Shown here: positions 8,048 through 17,291 of the stretch, in pieces
How positions within the stretch are numbered: position 1 is the stretch's first letter
Layout of the letters: every line of letters starts with the position of its first letter
Program-made: the position numbers and the translations under genes
Assembly (NCBI RefSeq): GCF_003932955.1
Contig: NZ_QOVY01000002.1
Location: 168,154-232,153, forward strand
Origin: Chryseobacterium sp. SC28
GTDB taxonomy: Bacteria; Bacteroidota; Bacteroidia; Flavobacteriales; Weeksellaceae
DNA length: 64,000 nt
Reading direction: 5' to 3'
The notes under the pieces: generated by a model
Database searches by the model: none
Seen by the model: the letters and a program-made list of their open reading frames with translations, nothing else
What the model was told of the DNA's origin: nothing

Positions 8048-8944
8048 TTATTTTTTCTTTTCGGTGGCGGTTGGCAGCTCTATCGGATTATCATTGGCAT
8101 TGAAGAAGTCTTTTGCAATTTTTTCTTGATTTTTCAAAAATTCGCCAAAAGTTGTTTCGGAACCCGGCATTTTCCGATTCATAATTTCCGGTGTCATATA
8201 CGGGCGCGCTTCAGCAAGAGGATCTGCCTTGAATGCGGCATAAGCCTTATCAAATTTTTCTTTGGCAATCACCTTTTTCTCATTGCTTCCCATCCCGGAT
8301 TGTGCTTGTATCTCCTCTACATAAGAAATTTCTTTCCAGTCTTTTACGGTTTTGTTTCCCGATAGCAGCCACGAGTAGTTTTTGCCCTCATCCTCTATTT
8401 TCACGATGAGACCCGGCAATCCGTAGAATTTATAAGGGCCGTCTTGCAAAGGGATGTCGGCGGAGAACCAAGCGATCCACTTTCTGCCGCCAAATTCTGT
8501 AGTGGCTTTCTGCGTGTTGTAAGTTCCTATTTTTTCTTTATCGGGCAGGATTTTCCAGTCGAACTTGAGGGTTTCTTCGTAAGCAAAAAGATTTCGACCG
8601 ATCCGATCCACGTATTGCTCCTTCATATCAGGATACAATTTGTAGATCTTGAAAGAGAATTTTGGCATCCGTATGGACTTCGATAGGTCTTTCCACACTT
8701 TATTTTTTTGCATTTCTTCCACGCCAAGTTTTATGATAGAATCTTGCGCGATTATCGTAAAATCCTGATAAATGGATTTGTCTTTCACGATGTCGAGTGT
8801 CGTCATCACTTTGTCGATTTTAGCAGAATCTTTTTTCGGTTTGAAGCTTAATTCGTAGAAAAAGCGGTTCGCCGTTTCCTGAGCAAAAATAGCCGTTCCC
8901 AATAATAAAATTGAAACAACGAATAATTTTTTGAGAGATTTCAT
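8048..8944 (-). CDS. GLPGLI family protein
   Basis: A 298-residue secreted protein. A signal peptide (MKSLKKLFVVSILLLGTAIF, cleavage near AQE) is followed by a domain with the family-naming motif GLPGLI (in YKFYGLPGLIVKIED) near residue 165. GLPGLI proteins are common in Bacteroidetes and have no settled function; some lie beside TonB-dependent receptors. A longer frame to 9034 is rejected because it would overlap the next gene and bury the signal peptide. It has its own terminator. Confidence 0.85.
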   Translation of the reverse strand: MKSLKKLFVVSILLLGTAIFAQETANRFFYELSFKPKKDSAKIDKVMTTLDIVKDKSIYQDFTIIAQDSIIKLGVEEMQKNKVWKDLSKSIRMPKFSFKIYKLYPDMKEQYVDRIGRNLFAYEETLKFDWKILPDKEKIGTYNTQKATTEFGGRKWIAWFSADIPLQDGPYKFYGLPGLIVKIEDEGKNYSWLLSGNKTVKDWKEISYVEEIQAQSGMGSNEKKVIAKEKFDKAYAAFKADPLAEARPYMTPEIMNRKMPGSETTFGEFLKNQEKIAKDFFNANDNPIELPTATEKKK

Positions 8945-9005
8945 ATCTTTTTTTAATTGATGTTTTCCGAGTAATGAGTAAAGGATATTGCGAAATGTTA
9001 CAGGA

Positions 9006-9755
9006 TTATTGATACATTTTTTTGATGGATTCATTTAGAGTCTTATAAATATGGAGTTGTTCTTCATTTTTAATAAGCTCTTCGTGAAGTTTCAAAATCC
9101 TTTCGTCGCCTCGCACGGCCGGTCCTGTTTGGGCAGTTTTTGGATCTAAATATTGGATTTTCTCAACAGTTTCATTAATCAAAGGAAGAAAATAACTGAA
9201 ATCCAAATCCTGAGAATCCGAAATTTCTTTGGCTCTTGCAAACAGATGATTCACAAAGTTGCAGGCGAAAACGGCGGTCAGATGGATGTATTTCCGTTTT
9301 TCGTAAGTTGAAATTTCAACATTTTCGGAAATGATGGACGCTAATTCTAATAATGATTTTTCGTCAATTTGATTCTCCGCTTCTATGAAAAATGGAATTT
9401 TGGAATAGTCCAGATTTTTCGTTTTGGAAAAAGTTTGCAGCGGATAAAAACTTGCTTTTCGGTAGTTTCCCTTCAAGATTTCTTTCGGCAATGATCCGGA
9501 AGTGTGTGCCACAAGCGCCTTGTCATTTTTTATTAATTCCGAAACCTTTTCCACGGCATCGTCGGACACGGCAATAATGTAAAGATCCGCATCCTCCAGA
9601 TTTTCAATGGAATAAGGAATGTTAAATTCATTCGAAATCTTGGACAGTTCTTCCGCATTCCTGCCAAAAATCTGCTGTATTTCGATTTTATATTGAGTAA
9701 AAGCTTTTGCCAGATGATAAGCCACATTCCCCGAGCCGATAATTACAATTTTCAT
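9006..9755 (-). CDS. Rossmann-like and DUF2520 domain protein
   Basis: A 249-residue cytoplasmic protein. The N-terminus MKIVIIGSGNVAYHLAKAF is a dinucleotide-binding Rossmann fold (GSGNVA at 7-12). The HTSGSLPKEIL segment near residue 87 and the helical second half (NFVNHLFARAKEI, TGPAVRGDERIL) mark DUF2520, distantly related to 6-phosphogluconate and ketopantoate dehydrogenases. Substrate unknown. A -7 box lies only 4 nt before the ATG. Confidence 0.85.
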   Translation of the reverse strand: MKIVIIGSGNVAYHLAKAFTQYKIEIQQIFGRNAEELSKISNEFNIPYSIENLEDADLYIIAVSDDAVEKVSELIKNDKALVAHTSGSLPKEILKGNYRKASFYPLQTFSKTKNLDYSKIPFFIEAENQIDEKSLLELASIISENVEISTYEKRKYIHLTAVFACNFVNHLFARAKEISDSQDLDFSYFLPLINETVEKIQYLDPKTAQTGPAVRGDERILKLHEELIKNEEQLHIYKTLNESIKKMYQ

Positions 9756-9759
9756 AATC

Positions 9760-9767
9760 CAAAGATA
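9760..9767 (-). promoter_or_regulatory. -7 box TATCTTTG, nearly leaderless start
   Basis: TATCTTTG followed by GATT and then the ATG of the DUF2520 gene. The gap of 4 nt predicts an mRNA that begins at about the start codon. Confidence 0.5.
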
Positions 9768-9842
9768 AGGATTTGGCGCAGATTTAATTATTAATCGGAT
9801 GTTAGATTGGGCATTTTTTCAAGAGAAAAGCAAAAAATAATT

Positions 9843-9850
9843 TAACTTTG
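9843..9850 (+). promoter_or_regulatory. -7 box of the sigma factor operon
   Basis: TAACTTTG fits TAnnTTTG and lies 35 nt before the sigma factor ATG. No good -33 element is visible. Confidence 0.4.
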
Positions 9851-9885
9851 ACCATATTTTATAATCAAAACCACGATACATCTGA

Positions 9886-10443
9886 ATGAAGCTCAAAGAT
9901 GAGGAAATTATAACGCTCTTCGCCAAGCCGCAAACGGTAGAGAAGGGGTTGCGCGCGATGATGGATGCTTATCAGAGTCGTCTTTACTGGCATATCCGGC
10001 GACTGATTGTGGATCACGACGGCGCTCAGGATGTTTTGCAGGATACATTTATCAAGGCGTATCAGAATATTCATCAGTTCAAAAATGACAGCAAACTGTA
10101 CACTTGGCTCTACAGAATCGCTACCAACGAGGCTTTGCAAGCGCTCAACAAGATGAACCGGATGAAAAAAACAGATGAAGATGCAGAATATCACATGCAG
10201 AACTTGGTAGCCGACAATGCCGGGCAGGATGCGGAAGAGATTCAGGTTTTTTTGCAAAAGGCTATTCAAACCTTGCCGGAGAAGCAGAAACTGGTGTTCA
10301 ATCTTAGGTATTACGACGATCTGCCTTATGAGGAGATTTCAAAAATACTCGATATGTCTGTTGGCACTTTGAAAACAAATTATCACTACGCCAAGGACAA
10401 AGTGGAGCAATATATTAAGGACAATTACTCGCAAGAGTTTTAA
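9886..10443 (+). CDS. ECF-type RNA polymerase sigma factor
   Basis: A 185-residue sigma-70 family protein of the ECF class. Region 2 (AQDVLQDTFIKAYQNIHQF then LYTWLYRIATNEA) lies at about residues 42-85, and region 4 (LPEKQKLVFNLRYYDDLPYE, then a helix-turn-helix SVGTLKTNYHYAKDKV) lies at about 128-175. It is followed after 11 nt by a single-pass membrane protein and then a periplasmic protein, the order expected of a sigma, anti-sigma and effector or sensor set. The signal is unknown. Confidence 0.9.
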   Translation: MKLKDEEIITLFAKPQTVEKGLRAMMDAYQSRLYWHIRRLIVDHDGAQDVLQDTFIKAYQNIHQFKNDSKLYTWLYRIATNEALQALNKMNRMKKTDEDAEYHMQNLVADNAGQDAEEIQVFLQKAIQTLPEKQKLVFNLRYYDDLPYEEISKILDMSVGTLKTNYHYAKDKVEQYIKDNYSQEF

Positions 10444-10454
10444 ATAAAAAGAAA

Positions 10455-11033
10455 ATGAAAATAGATATAGAAAAACTTGAGAGAAAAAACCCATTTCCGG
10501 AACCATCGGAGGATTTTTTCAGCGAAATGCAGACCAATGTGATCGCGCAAACTGTTGAGAAAAACGCACCTTTGGTAAAAAAAGAAACGAAAGTTTTCTC
10601 GCTCAATTTACGATGGATGGCCGCTGCCGCTGTGATCTTGATCGCAGGAATTACCGTTTTCTTGGGATTCGGTAATGATTCTGAAATTTCTATGGCTGAG
10701 CAAACCGCAACGGTGGACAGCGTTTATGAAATTGAAAAACCGAGTCAGCCAACTTCAATGGCATTAAGCACAAACGATACGAGTGCCACAGAAGGCGCCA
10801 CTGAAATTTCCAGAGCGATGCCTGTGAAAACGGTTCAAAGATCTGAGTCTTCCAATTCCGAAAGCCAAGATTCTTCCGTTACCAATAAAGTTGCCGGACA
10901 AGATTACGCTTTCGAACCCCCCAAAAAACCGGAATCAGAAGTCGAAAAAGTGCTTGCCGCTTTCACGCCCGATCAACTGCGCGATCTTGACAAAAACAGT
11001 GAACAAGACCTGTATCTCGATCTTTATAATTAA
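10455..11033 (+). CDS. Putative single-pass anti-sigma factor
   Basis: A 192-residue protein with a charged cytoplasmic N-terminus of about 50 residues, one membrane helix (WMAAAAVILIAGITVFLGF, about 52-70), and a Ser/Thr/Glu-rich outer part ending in a short conserved-looking helix (VLAAFTPDQLRDLDKNSEQD). I see no classical zinc anti-sigma motif (HxxxCxxC), so the anti-sigma role is inferred from topology and from its place directly after the sigma gene. Confidence 0.55.
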   Translation: MKIDIEKLERKNPFPEPSEDFFSEMQTNVIAQTVEKNAPLVKKETKVFSLNLRWMAAAAVILIAGITVFLGFGNDSEISMAEQTATVDSVYEIEKPSQPTSMALSTNDTSATEGATEISRAMPVKTVQRSESSNSESQDSSVTNKVAGQDYAFEPPKKPESEVEKVLAAFTPDQLRDLDKNSEQDLYLDLYN

Positions 11034-11048
11034 TTAAAAATCAGAAAA

Positions 11049-11648
11049 ATGAATAAAGTTTTATTAATTATTTTGATCGCCGGATTGTCTGCAACTCCTA
11101 CTGCAAAAGGGCAACAGAGAAGTTCCGGAAACCCAAGCGGTAAAACACCCGCAGCACCGACTTACAAAAGCGGATATACGAGTTCGCTGATGCCGTCGGC
11201 AGGGTTCACACAAAAACAGGAAACTATTCCCACTACTTCCGACTGGAAAGCGATGGATATACAAGAGAAAAGAGAAGCCGTCCGCAATATGTCTCCGAAA
11301 GACCGAGGGATTTTTCTTCAAAAAATGAAAGAAGATATTGTTATCGATAACCTCGGTATTGCGAAAAATCAGGAAGAACAGTTCAAAGCACTCTACACGG
11401 AGTATCAAAATAATCAGAAGCAGATCAAAGAGAAATTCTCCGTTGGTAAAAATGTCCAGAATCTGTCCAATGAAGAGGCGCGGAAACGGCTTGATCAAAG
11501 CTTCGAGGTGGGGCAAGAATTGCTCAACAACAGGAGAGCGTACGCCGACAAATTTTTGAAATTTCTTACTCCGCAGCAAGTTTTGATGCTATTCCAAACC
11601 GAAGGCAAAATGAGAGACAAAGTACTCGAAAAAAAGAATGACAAATAA
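11049..11648 (+). CDS. Secreted helical protein of the sigma operon
   Basis: A 199-residue protein with a signal peptide (MNKVLLIILIAGLSATPTAKG), a low-complexity segment, then a long helical region. The pattern of a helical hairpin ending in FLTPQQVLMLFQTEGKMRDK resembles the periplasmic Spy/CpxP-like group (LTxxQ-type motif LTPQQ), but the similarity is weak. It is the last gene of the sigma operon and is followed by a strong terminator. A periplasmic sensor or chaperone role is only inferred. Confidence 0.6.
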   Translation: MNKVLLIILIAGLSATPTAKGQQRSSGNPSGKTPAAPTYKSGYTSSLMPSAGFTQKQETIPTTSDWKAMDIQEKREAVRNMSPKDRGIFLQKMKEDIVIDNLGIAKNQEEQFKALYTEYQNNQKQIKEKFSVGKNVQNLSNEEARKRLDQSFEVGQELLNNRRAYADKFLKFLTPQQVLMLFQTEGKMRDKVLEKKNDK

Positions 11649-11652
11649 CACT

Positions 11653-11679
11653 AAACCTCCAAAAATCGGAGGTTTTTTA
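11653..11679 (+). terminator. Rho-independent terminator of the sigma operon
   Basis: AAACCTCCAAAAATCGGAGGTTTTTTA: an AAACCTCC/GGAGGTTT stem with a short loop and T-run. Confidence 0.9.
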
Positions 11680-11776
11680 TTTTATGTCGCACATTCACAA
11701 ATGTTTCCAAATAATTTTTCCTATTCTATCAAATTTATGTATTTTCGCAGACTGATTATAAACATATAATATTCAA

Positions 11777-13921
11777 ATGGCAATTTTAGGCGAAATTAGA
11801 AAAAGATCTTGGCTGTTGGTAGGCGTTATCGCCGTAGCGCTTTTGGCTTTCTTGGTAAATCCCGATACCTTAGACCAAGTTTTTGGCAAGAATCCCAACA
11901 TTCTTGGGAAAGTGAATGGCGACGAAATTACGAGAGAGGAGCTGAATGACCAGCTGTTCATCATGCAACAGCAAGCGGAGCAGCAAGGCCAGCCAACCAA
12001 AGGCTTGGAAGAGCAGGCTTGGCAGATTCTTGTGCAGTCCAAATTGATCAAACAACAATTTGACAAAACCGGATTGACGCTGACCGACGAAACCTTCTGG
12101 AGCCAATTGCAATATGACCCTATTTTTGCACAGAATCAGCAATACTTCGATGAGAAAGGCAATTTCCGACTCAAGGAAATAAAAACCGAGATAGAAAAGG
12201 CACAAGCTACAAACCCGGAAAATTATAACTTCTGGCTCAAAAACCGCAAAGCCATCGAGTACAGAATGATGGCCAGAATGCTTTTCGGAAACATCACTGC
12301 AGGAATCACCACCAGCAAAAAAGAAGCGGAATTGATGATGAAATTCCGGGATGAGATGGCAAACATCGATTATGTAAAAGTAGATTACCTGGATTTTGCT
12401 AAAAAAAATAATGTAAAAGTGACGACTCAGGATCTTGCAGATTATATCAAATCGCACCCGACAAGATTCAAGGTAGCCGCCAGCAGAAACCTTGCGTTCG
12501 TATATTTCCCGGCGACGCCAAGTCCTCAGGACGAGGCAGCCACACTCAATGAACTCAATAAACTTTTTCTCAAAGGAACGGATGCCTCCAACGGAACAGA
12601 AAACTTCCGGAATACGAAGAACGATTCTATGTTCGTAGAGCTTAATTCCGACGTGCCTTTCATCCCTCAATATGTGGCGCCCAACCAATTGCCAACAGCT
12701 TTGCAGGATAAAATTGGGACTGCCACAATCGGACAGACCTTTGGACCGTACAAAGAGCAAACGCTTTATGTGGTTTCCAAATTATTGGATAAAAAAGCCT
12801 CTGACTCTACTTTGTCAAAACATATTTTGATTGCCTACAAAGGAGCAGAAAGAGCCACAGCTACCAGAACCAAAGAAGAAGCAAAGAAAATTGCCGACAG
12901 CTTATTGGCGGTCATCAAAAAAGATCCTAAAAAATTCGCAGACGGTCTTAAGCTGTCCGACGAACCCAATGCTGTCGAAAGAAATGGCAGCGTAGGATGG
13001 ACGACGCCAGCCAGCCAATTTGCACCGGGATATCTCAGCTTTTTGGCAAATAATCCCAAAGGCGCCATAGGATTGCAAGAAACGGCTTTCGGATATCATA
13101 TCATCAATATTGAAGATAAAAAAAGTGGCGCTATGACTTACAAAGTGGCTCACCTTGCAAAAAACATCAAAGCGTCTGACAAAACTGAAAATCAAGTCTT
13201 GACGCAAGCAACCCGATTCATTCAGCAAACCGAGGGCAAGAGTTTTAATCAGTTTAAAAGCTTAGCTGAAAAGAATAAATATAAGTTTAATAACCCCAAA
13301 ATGGTCAGTCGATTCCAAGGCACCCTTCCCGGACTGGGGACAGACAAGGATGAAGAAATTATTGCCTGGGCTTTTGACAAAAAAAGAGAAATTGGCGATA
13401 CAGATATCTTCACCGTGGATGGAACGGGCGACAGGATTGTAGCCTACCTCGTGGGAAAACAAGATGAAGGTCTGGCCGATCCGGAAACTGTGAGAGACCA
13501 AATTGAGCTTATTGTGAAAAATAAACTCCTTGCTAAGAAGATCATTGAAAAAATCGATGCCGGAAAATATGCGTCTCTGGATCAGGCGGCTAAAGCATTG
13601 GGGACAAACAAGGCAAGCGCAGCGGTTAACCTGTTCAATCCATCCGTCAACGGCGCCATGGAGCCTAAAGTCGCCGGAGCAGCCTTCGGAGTTGCAGCCA
13701 ACAAATTGTCTCAGCCTGTAGAAGGGATGACCGGTGTTTATCTGGTAGTGAAGAAATCCGTTGCCACGAACAAATTGGCGGGAGATATCAAGCAGATCAC
13801 AACCGCGATCACACAACAGAATTCGCAGCAATTTGTTGGCGCTTTTTTGAAAAGCCTTCAAGATAATGCCGATATTAAAGACTACAGAATTGAAGTTTGG
13901 GACAAAAGTCCTCAGCAATAA
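11777..13921 (+). CDS. PpiD-like membrane-anchored peptidylprolyl isomerase
   Basis: A 714-residue protein anchored by one N-terminal helix (RSWLLVGVIAVALLAFLV), with a periplasmic SurA/PpiD-type N domain (GDEITREELNDQLFIMQQQA), a parvulin-type rotamase domain at about residues 340-450 (LSKHILIA, GSVGWTTPASQFAPGYL, FGYHIINIEDKK) and a second weaker SurA-like C-terminal part. It helps fold proteins leaving the Sec translocon. The length is above E. coli PpiD (623), as usual in Bacteroidetes. Monocistronic, with its own terminator. Confidence 0.9.
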   Translation: MAILGEIRKRSWLLVGVIAVALLAFLVNPDTLDQVFGKNPNILGKVNGDEITREELNDQLFIMQQQAEQQGQPTKGLEEQAWQILVQSKLIKQQFDKTGLTLTDETFWSQLQYDPIFAQNQQYFDEKGNFRLKEIKTEIEKAQATNPENYNFWLKNRKAIEYRMMARMLFGNITAGITTSKKEAELMMKFRDEMANIDYVKVDYLDFAKKNNVKVTTQDLADYIKSHPTRFKVAASRNLAFVYFPATPSPQDEAATLNELNKLFLKGTDASNGTENFRNTKNDSMFVELNSDVPFIPQYVAPNQLPTALQDKIGTATIGQTFGPYKEQTLYVVSKLLDKKASDSTLSKHILIAYKGAERATATRTKEEAKKIADSLLAVIKKDPKKFADGLKLSDEPNAVERNGSVGWTTPASQFAPGYLSFLANNPKGAIGLQETAFGYHIINIEDKKSGAMTYKVAHLAKNIKASDKTENQVLTQATRFIQQTEGKSFNQFKSLAEKNKYKFNNPKMVSRFQGTLPGLGTDKDEEIIAWAFDKKREIGDTDIFTVDGTGDRIVAYLVGKQDEGLADPETVRDQIELIVKNKLLAKKIIEKIDAGKYASLDQAAKALGTNKASAAVNLFNPSVNGAMEPKVAGAAFGVAANKLSQPVEGMTGVYLVVKKSVATNKLAGDIKQITTAITQQNSQQFVGAFLKSLQDNADIKDYRIEVWDKSPQQ

Positions 13922-13946
13922 TTGCAAAAATATTTCATATTAAAAT

Positions 13947-13980
13947 AAAAGCGGCATAATTGTCGCTTTTGTTGTTTTTT
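13947..13980 (+). terminator. Terminator after ppiD-like gene
   Basis: AAAAGCG...CGCTTTT stem with a 10-nt loop, followed by GTTGTTTTTT. Confidence 0.75.
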
Positions 13981-14008
13981 ATTTATGTCGTTATAACTCC
14001 ATTATCGC

Positions 14009-14016
14009 TATATTTG
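14009..14016 (+). promoter_or_regulatory. -7 box for mlaD-like gene
   Basis: TATATTTG lies 22 nt before the GTG start of the MCE gene. A -33 element is unclear. Confidence 0.4.
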
Positions 14017-14038
14017 CTAATTACAAAAACCAAAAAAC

Positions 14039-14989
14039 GTGAAGTTAAGTAAAGAATTAAAAATAGGATTAATAGCCGTTTTCGCAGTCGTCAGTTTCGT
14101 TATTCTTTATCAGTATATGAAGGGTAAAAACCTTTTTACCACAGACAATGTTTTTTATGTCAAATACGATAATGTCGAAGGTCTGGAAGTTTCCAATCCC
14201 GTATCTATCAACGGATTAAAAGTCGGCCAAGTCGAAGAAATAAAGCCAATTACACCGAAGAACGGGAAATTACACTTCGTTGTTAAACTGTCGGTCGACG
14301 ATAATTTTCAATTCTCAAAAAGATCGACAGTCGAGATATTCGAGCCGGGTTTGATGTCCGGTAAAGAAATGAGAATCAACCTGTTTTATGGCGGCGAAAC
14401 TGCTAAAGACGGCGACACTTTATCGGGCAGTTTCCAGCTTTCAATGCTTAACTCCTTATCTTCCCAAGTGAAGCCGGTAAAAGACCAATTGTCCAATGTA
14501 TTACTAAAACTCGATTCTACACTTGCCAGCACCAACAAAATTGTAGATGAGCAAAACAGAAGAGAAATCAGACTCCTTCTTGCCAACCTCAACCGAACCA
14601 TAGAATCGTTCAAAGCCACATCCGACAGAACCAACAGCATTTTGGCAAATAATGAAAAAGATTTGCACGAAGTCGTCACCAATGCCAATGCAACCGTGCT
14701 GACCGCCAACAGAACCCTTGAAAAATACGGCTCCGTGGCCGACAGAATCGATATGGATAAATTAAATGGTACCATAGACCAGTTCAACCAGACGGCGGGC
14801 AAACTGAATAGTATTATTTCCGGCATACAAAACGGCGAAGGTTCTCTTGGTAAATTGGCTAAAGATGAAGAACTTTACAACAATCTAACCAAAACATCCA
14901 ATAACCTCAACGAACTCGTGCAAGATTTAAAAACCAATCCCAAGAGATACGTGAACTTCTCGGTTTTTGGGAAAAATGCAGACAAATAG
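14039..14989 (+). CDS. MlaD family (MCE domain) protein
   Basis: A 316-residue protein with an N-terminal membrane anchor (KIGLIAVFAVVSFVILYQYM), one MCE domain at about residues 38-115 (VFYVKYDNVEGLEVSNPVSI, then NGLKVGQVEEI), and a long helical C-terminal part rich in Asn and Thr. MCE proteins move lipids between membranes as rings with an MlaEF-type ABC transporter, which is not in this window. It starts at GTG 14039; no ATG is nearby. It nearly abuts the redox gene downstream. Confidence 0.88.
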   Translation: MKLSKELKIGLIAVFAVVSFVILYQYMKGKNLFTTDNVFYVKYDNVEGLEVSNPVSINGLKVGQVEEIKPITPKNGKLHFVVKLSVDDNFQFSKRSTVEIFEPGLMSGKEMRINLFYGGETAKDGDTLSGSFQLSMLNSLSSQVKPVKDQLSNVLLKLDSTLASTNKIVDEQNRREIRLLLANLNRTIESFKATSDRTNSILANNEKDLHEVVTNANATVLTANRTLEKYGSVADRIDMDKLNGTIDQFNQTAGKLNSIISGIQNGEGSLGKLAKDEELYNNLTKTSNNLNELVQDLKTNPKRYVNFSVFGKNADK

Positions 14990-14994
14990 TGGTG

Positions 14995-16311
14995 ATGCAA
15001 TATATTGATAATACTATATTTCTCATTCTTTTAATAGCGGGTTTCGGACTGTTTTTTAAAAGTCTGAAAGAGATTTATCGCAATATCAAATTAGGAAAAG
15101 AAATCCACAGAACCGATAGAAAATCAGAACGCTGGGCTACGATGGCGAGGGTGGCGCTGGGCCAGAGCAAAATGGTGAAACGCCCGATTGCCGGCATTTT
15201 GCACATCTTCGTTTATCTCGGCTTTGTCATTATCAATATAGAATTAATAGAAATCATCATCGATGGGCTCTTCGGAACGCATCGGTTTTTACAAGGCATT
15301 TTAGGCAATTCGTTCTACGCAATTTTTACATCGGTTCTGGAAGTTTTGGCACTTCTCGTCCTCGTGGCAGTAACCGTTTTTTTCATCAGAAGAAATTTCT
15401 ACGGCGTCAAAAGACTCACGATGAAAGAACTTTTCGGTTGGCCAAAGCGCGACGCCAATTGGATCCTCATCATCGAATTTGCCCTGATGGTCGCTTTTCT
15501 CACGATGAACGGTGCCGATTATTATTCTGATTCCAACAGATTTGCCGGCAACTTTCCGATTTCGCAGCATCTGGTTCCATTTTTTCAGAATTTTAGTTTA
15601 GAAACACTTCACATCATTGAGAAATCGGCTTGGTGGTTTCACTTTGTCGGCGTTTTGTTCTTTATGAATTATCTTTATTATTCCAAACATCTACATATCA
15701 TTTTGGCTTTTCCGAATACTTGGTTTTCAAATCTCGAGAAAAAAGGAAAATTCAATAATTTGGACTCCGTGACCAAAGAGATTAAACTGATGATGGATCC
15801 CAACGCAGATCCTTATGCCGCTCCGGCAGCAACTGAAGCAGAAGCTCCTTCAAAATTTGGCGCAGAAGACGTTTTTGATCTGAATCAAGTTCAATTGATG
15901 AATGCCTATTCCTGCACAGAATGCGGCAGATGTACGGCGGTTTGCCCGGCCAATATTACTGGTAAGAAATTATCGCCGAGATTAATCATGATGAAAACCC
16001 GAGACCGATTGGAAGAAGTTGGCAAAAACATCAATAAAAACGGAAAATTTGTGGACGATGGCAAAAAATTGGTCAACGATTATATCACCAAAGAAGAGCT
16101 TTGGGCTTGCACCACTTGCAATGCTTGCGTAGAAGCTTGTCCGGTTCTTATTGATCCTTTGTCCATCATTTTCGAAATGAGAAGATTCTTGGTAATGGAA
16201 CAATCCGCTGCACCACAAGAATTAAACTTGATGATGACCAATGTTGAAAACAATGCTGCACCTTGGCAATACAATCAGGCAGATCGGCTGAATTGGGCAA
16301 AAGATAATTAA
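14995..16311 (+). CDS. Membrane-anchored 4Fe-4S dicluster reductase subunit
   Basis: A 438-residue protein. The first 250 residues have about five to six membrane helices resembling a NarI/HdrE-type haem b subunit, with His residues in helical contexts (HIFVYLGFVIINIELIE, HFVGVLFFMNYLYYSKHLH). The C-terminal domain has two 4Fe-4S motifs, CTECGRCTAVCP and CTTCNACVEACP. This is a fused HdrE/HdrC-like electron carrier that probably links quinol to the partner encoded next. I start at ATG 14995; GTG codons at 14989 and 14992 are also in frame. The donor and acceptor are unknown. Confidence 0.85.
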   Translation: MQYIDNTIFLILLIAGFGLFFKSLKEIYRNIKLGKEIHRTDRKSERWATMARVALGQSKMVKRPIAGILHIFVYLGFVIINIELIEIIIDGLFGTHRFLQGILGNSFYAIFTSVLEVLALLVLVAVTVFFIRRNFYGVKRLTMKELFGWPKRDANWILIIEFALMVAFLTMNGADYYSDSNRFAGNFPISQHLVPFFQNFSLETLHIIEKSAWWFHFVGVLFFMNYLYYSKHLHIILAFPNTWFSNLEKKGKFNNLDSVTKEIKLMMDPNADPYAAPAATEAEAPSKFGAEDVFDLNQVQLMNAYSCTECGRCTAVCPANITGKKLSPRLIMMKTRDRLEEVGKNINKNGKFVDDGKKLVNDYITKEELWACTTCNACVEACPVLIDPLSIIFEMRRFLVMEQSAAPQELNLMMTNVENNAAPWQYNQADRLNWAKDN

Positions 16312-16330
16312 CATAACAATGTATTAATCT

Positions 16331-16385
16331 ACCAATGTAACAATCATTAAGCTAATTGTTAAACTGTTACATTTTTTAAATTGGT
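16331..16385 (+). terminator. Inverted-repeat region, possible attenuator
   Basis: AATGTAACA (16334-16342) pairs with TGTTACATT (16365-16373), followed by a short T-run. A competing pair, TAACAAT (16338-16344) with ATTGTTA (16355-16361), uses the same left arm. It lies between the two subunits of the Fe-S module and could reduce read-through. Confidence 0.4.
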
Positions 16386-16394
16386 AAACTGAAT

Positions 16395-17180
16395 ATGGAT
16401 TTCACGATAAAAACAATGGCAGATTACGCTGCAGAAGGCAAATCTCCCGAAGTTCTCTTCTGGGTGGGCTGCGCCGGAAGCTTCGATGACAGAGCCAAAA
16501 AAATAACCAAAGCATTCTGCAAAATTCTGAACAAAATCGGAGTAGAATTTGCTGTTCTTGGTCAAGAAGAATCCTGCACAGGAGATCCCGCAAAACGTGC
16601 CGGAAACGAATTTGTCTTCCAAATGATGGCTTTGACCAACATCGAAGTTCTGAATGCTTACGAAGTCAAAAAAATTGTAACCGCCTGCCCGCATTGCTTC
16701 AACACTTTGAAAAATGAATATCCAAGCTTAGGCGGAAATTATGAAGTTCTTCATCACACCCAGTTCTTGAAAGAATTGATGAATGAAGGCCGACTGAAAA
16801 TCGAAGGTGGAAGTTTCAAAGGAAAAAAAATCACGTTTCACGATCCTTGTTATCTCGGCCGAGGGAATGATGAATACGAAGCGCCAAGAATGCTTCTCGA
16901 AAAACTGGATGCAGAATTGGTGGAAATGAAACGCTGCAAAAGCAACGGACTTTGTTGCGGTGCCGGTGGTGCGCAGATGTTCAAAGAACCGGAAAAAGGT
17001 ATTAAGGATATTAATGTCGAGAGAACGGAAGAAGCTCTTTCCTTGGAGCCGAAAATCATCGCAACGGGCTGTCCTTTTTGCAATACAATGATGACCGATG
17101 GCGTGAAGCATTTCAATAAAAATACGGAAGTGGAAGTAAAAGATATCGTGGAACTTCTGGCTGAAGCCGAGGATCTTTAA
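16395..17180 (+). CDS. CCG-domain (Fe-S)-binding protein, HdrB-like
   Basis: A 261-residue protein with two copies of the cysteine-rich CCG domain found in HdrB, GlpC and LutA: VGCAGSFDDRAKK with CTGDPAKRAG and ACPHCFNTLKNEYP, then DPCYLGRGNDEYEAPR, LCCGAGGAQMF and TGCPFCNTMM. In HdrB these motifs hold noncubane Fe-S clusters. It follows the membrane 4Fe-4S subunit and probably forms a two-part membrane oxidoreductase with it. The pair followed by the next small gene is, from memory, a recurrent order in Flavobacteriia. Confidence 0.85.
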   Translation: MDFTIKTMADYAAEGKSPEVLFWVGCAGSFDDRAKKITKAFCKILNKIGVEFAVLGQEESCTGDPAKRAGNEFVFQMMALTNIEVLNAYEVKKIVTACPHCFNTLKNEYPSLGGNYEVLHHTQFLKELMNEGRLKIEGGSFKGKKITFHDPCYLGRGNDEYEAPRMLLEKLDAELVEMKRCKSNGLCCGAGGAQMFKEPEKGIKDINVERTEEALSLEPKIIATGCPFCNTMMTDGVKHFNKNTEVEVKDIVELLAEAEDL

Positions 17181-17210
17181 ATTTTTAAATTTCAAAAATA
17201 ATATAAACCA

Positions 17211-17240
17211 AAAACTCAGATGATGTCTGGGTTTTTCGTT
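17211..17240 (+). terminator. Terminator after Fe-S module
   Basis: AAACTCAGA/TCTGGGTTT stem with loop TGAT, then TTCGTTTTT. Confidence 0.7.
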
Positions 17241-17291
17241 TTTACGGAATTGAATAAAAATCCGTAATTTTATCTCTTTAAAAATCCCACT

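Noticed and set aside
8945..9034. N-terminal extension of the GLPGLI gene
   Set aside because: It would overlap the DUF2520 gene end and place the signal peptide 30 residues inside; the ATG at 8944 is better.
13530..13721. Short + strand frame inside the ppiD-like gene
   Set aside because: Out-of-frame shadow without start context or conserved pattern.
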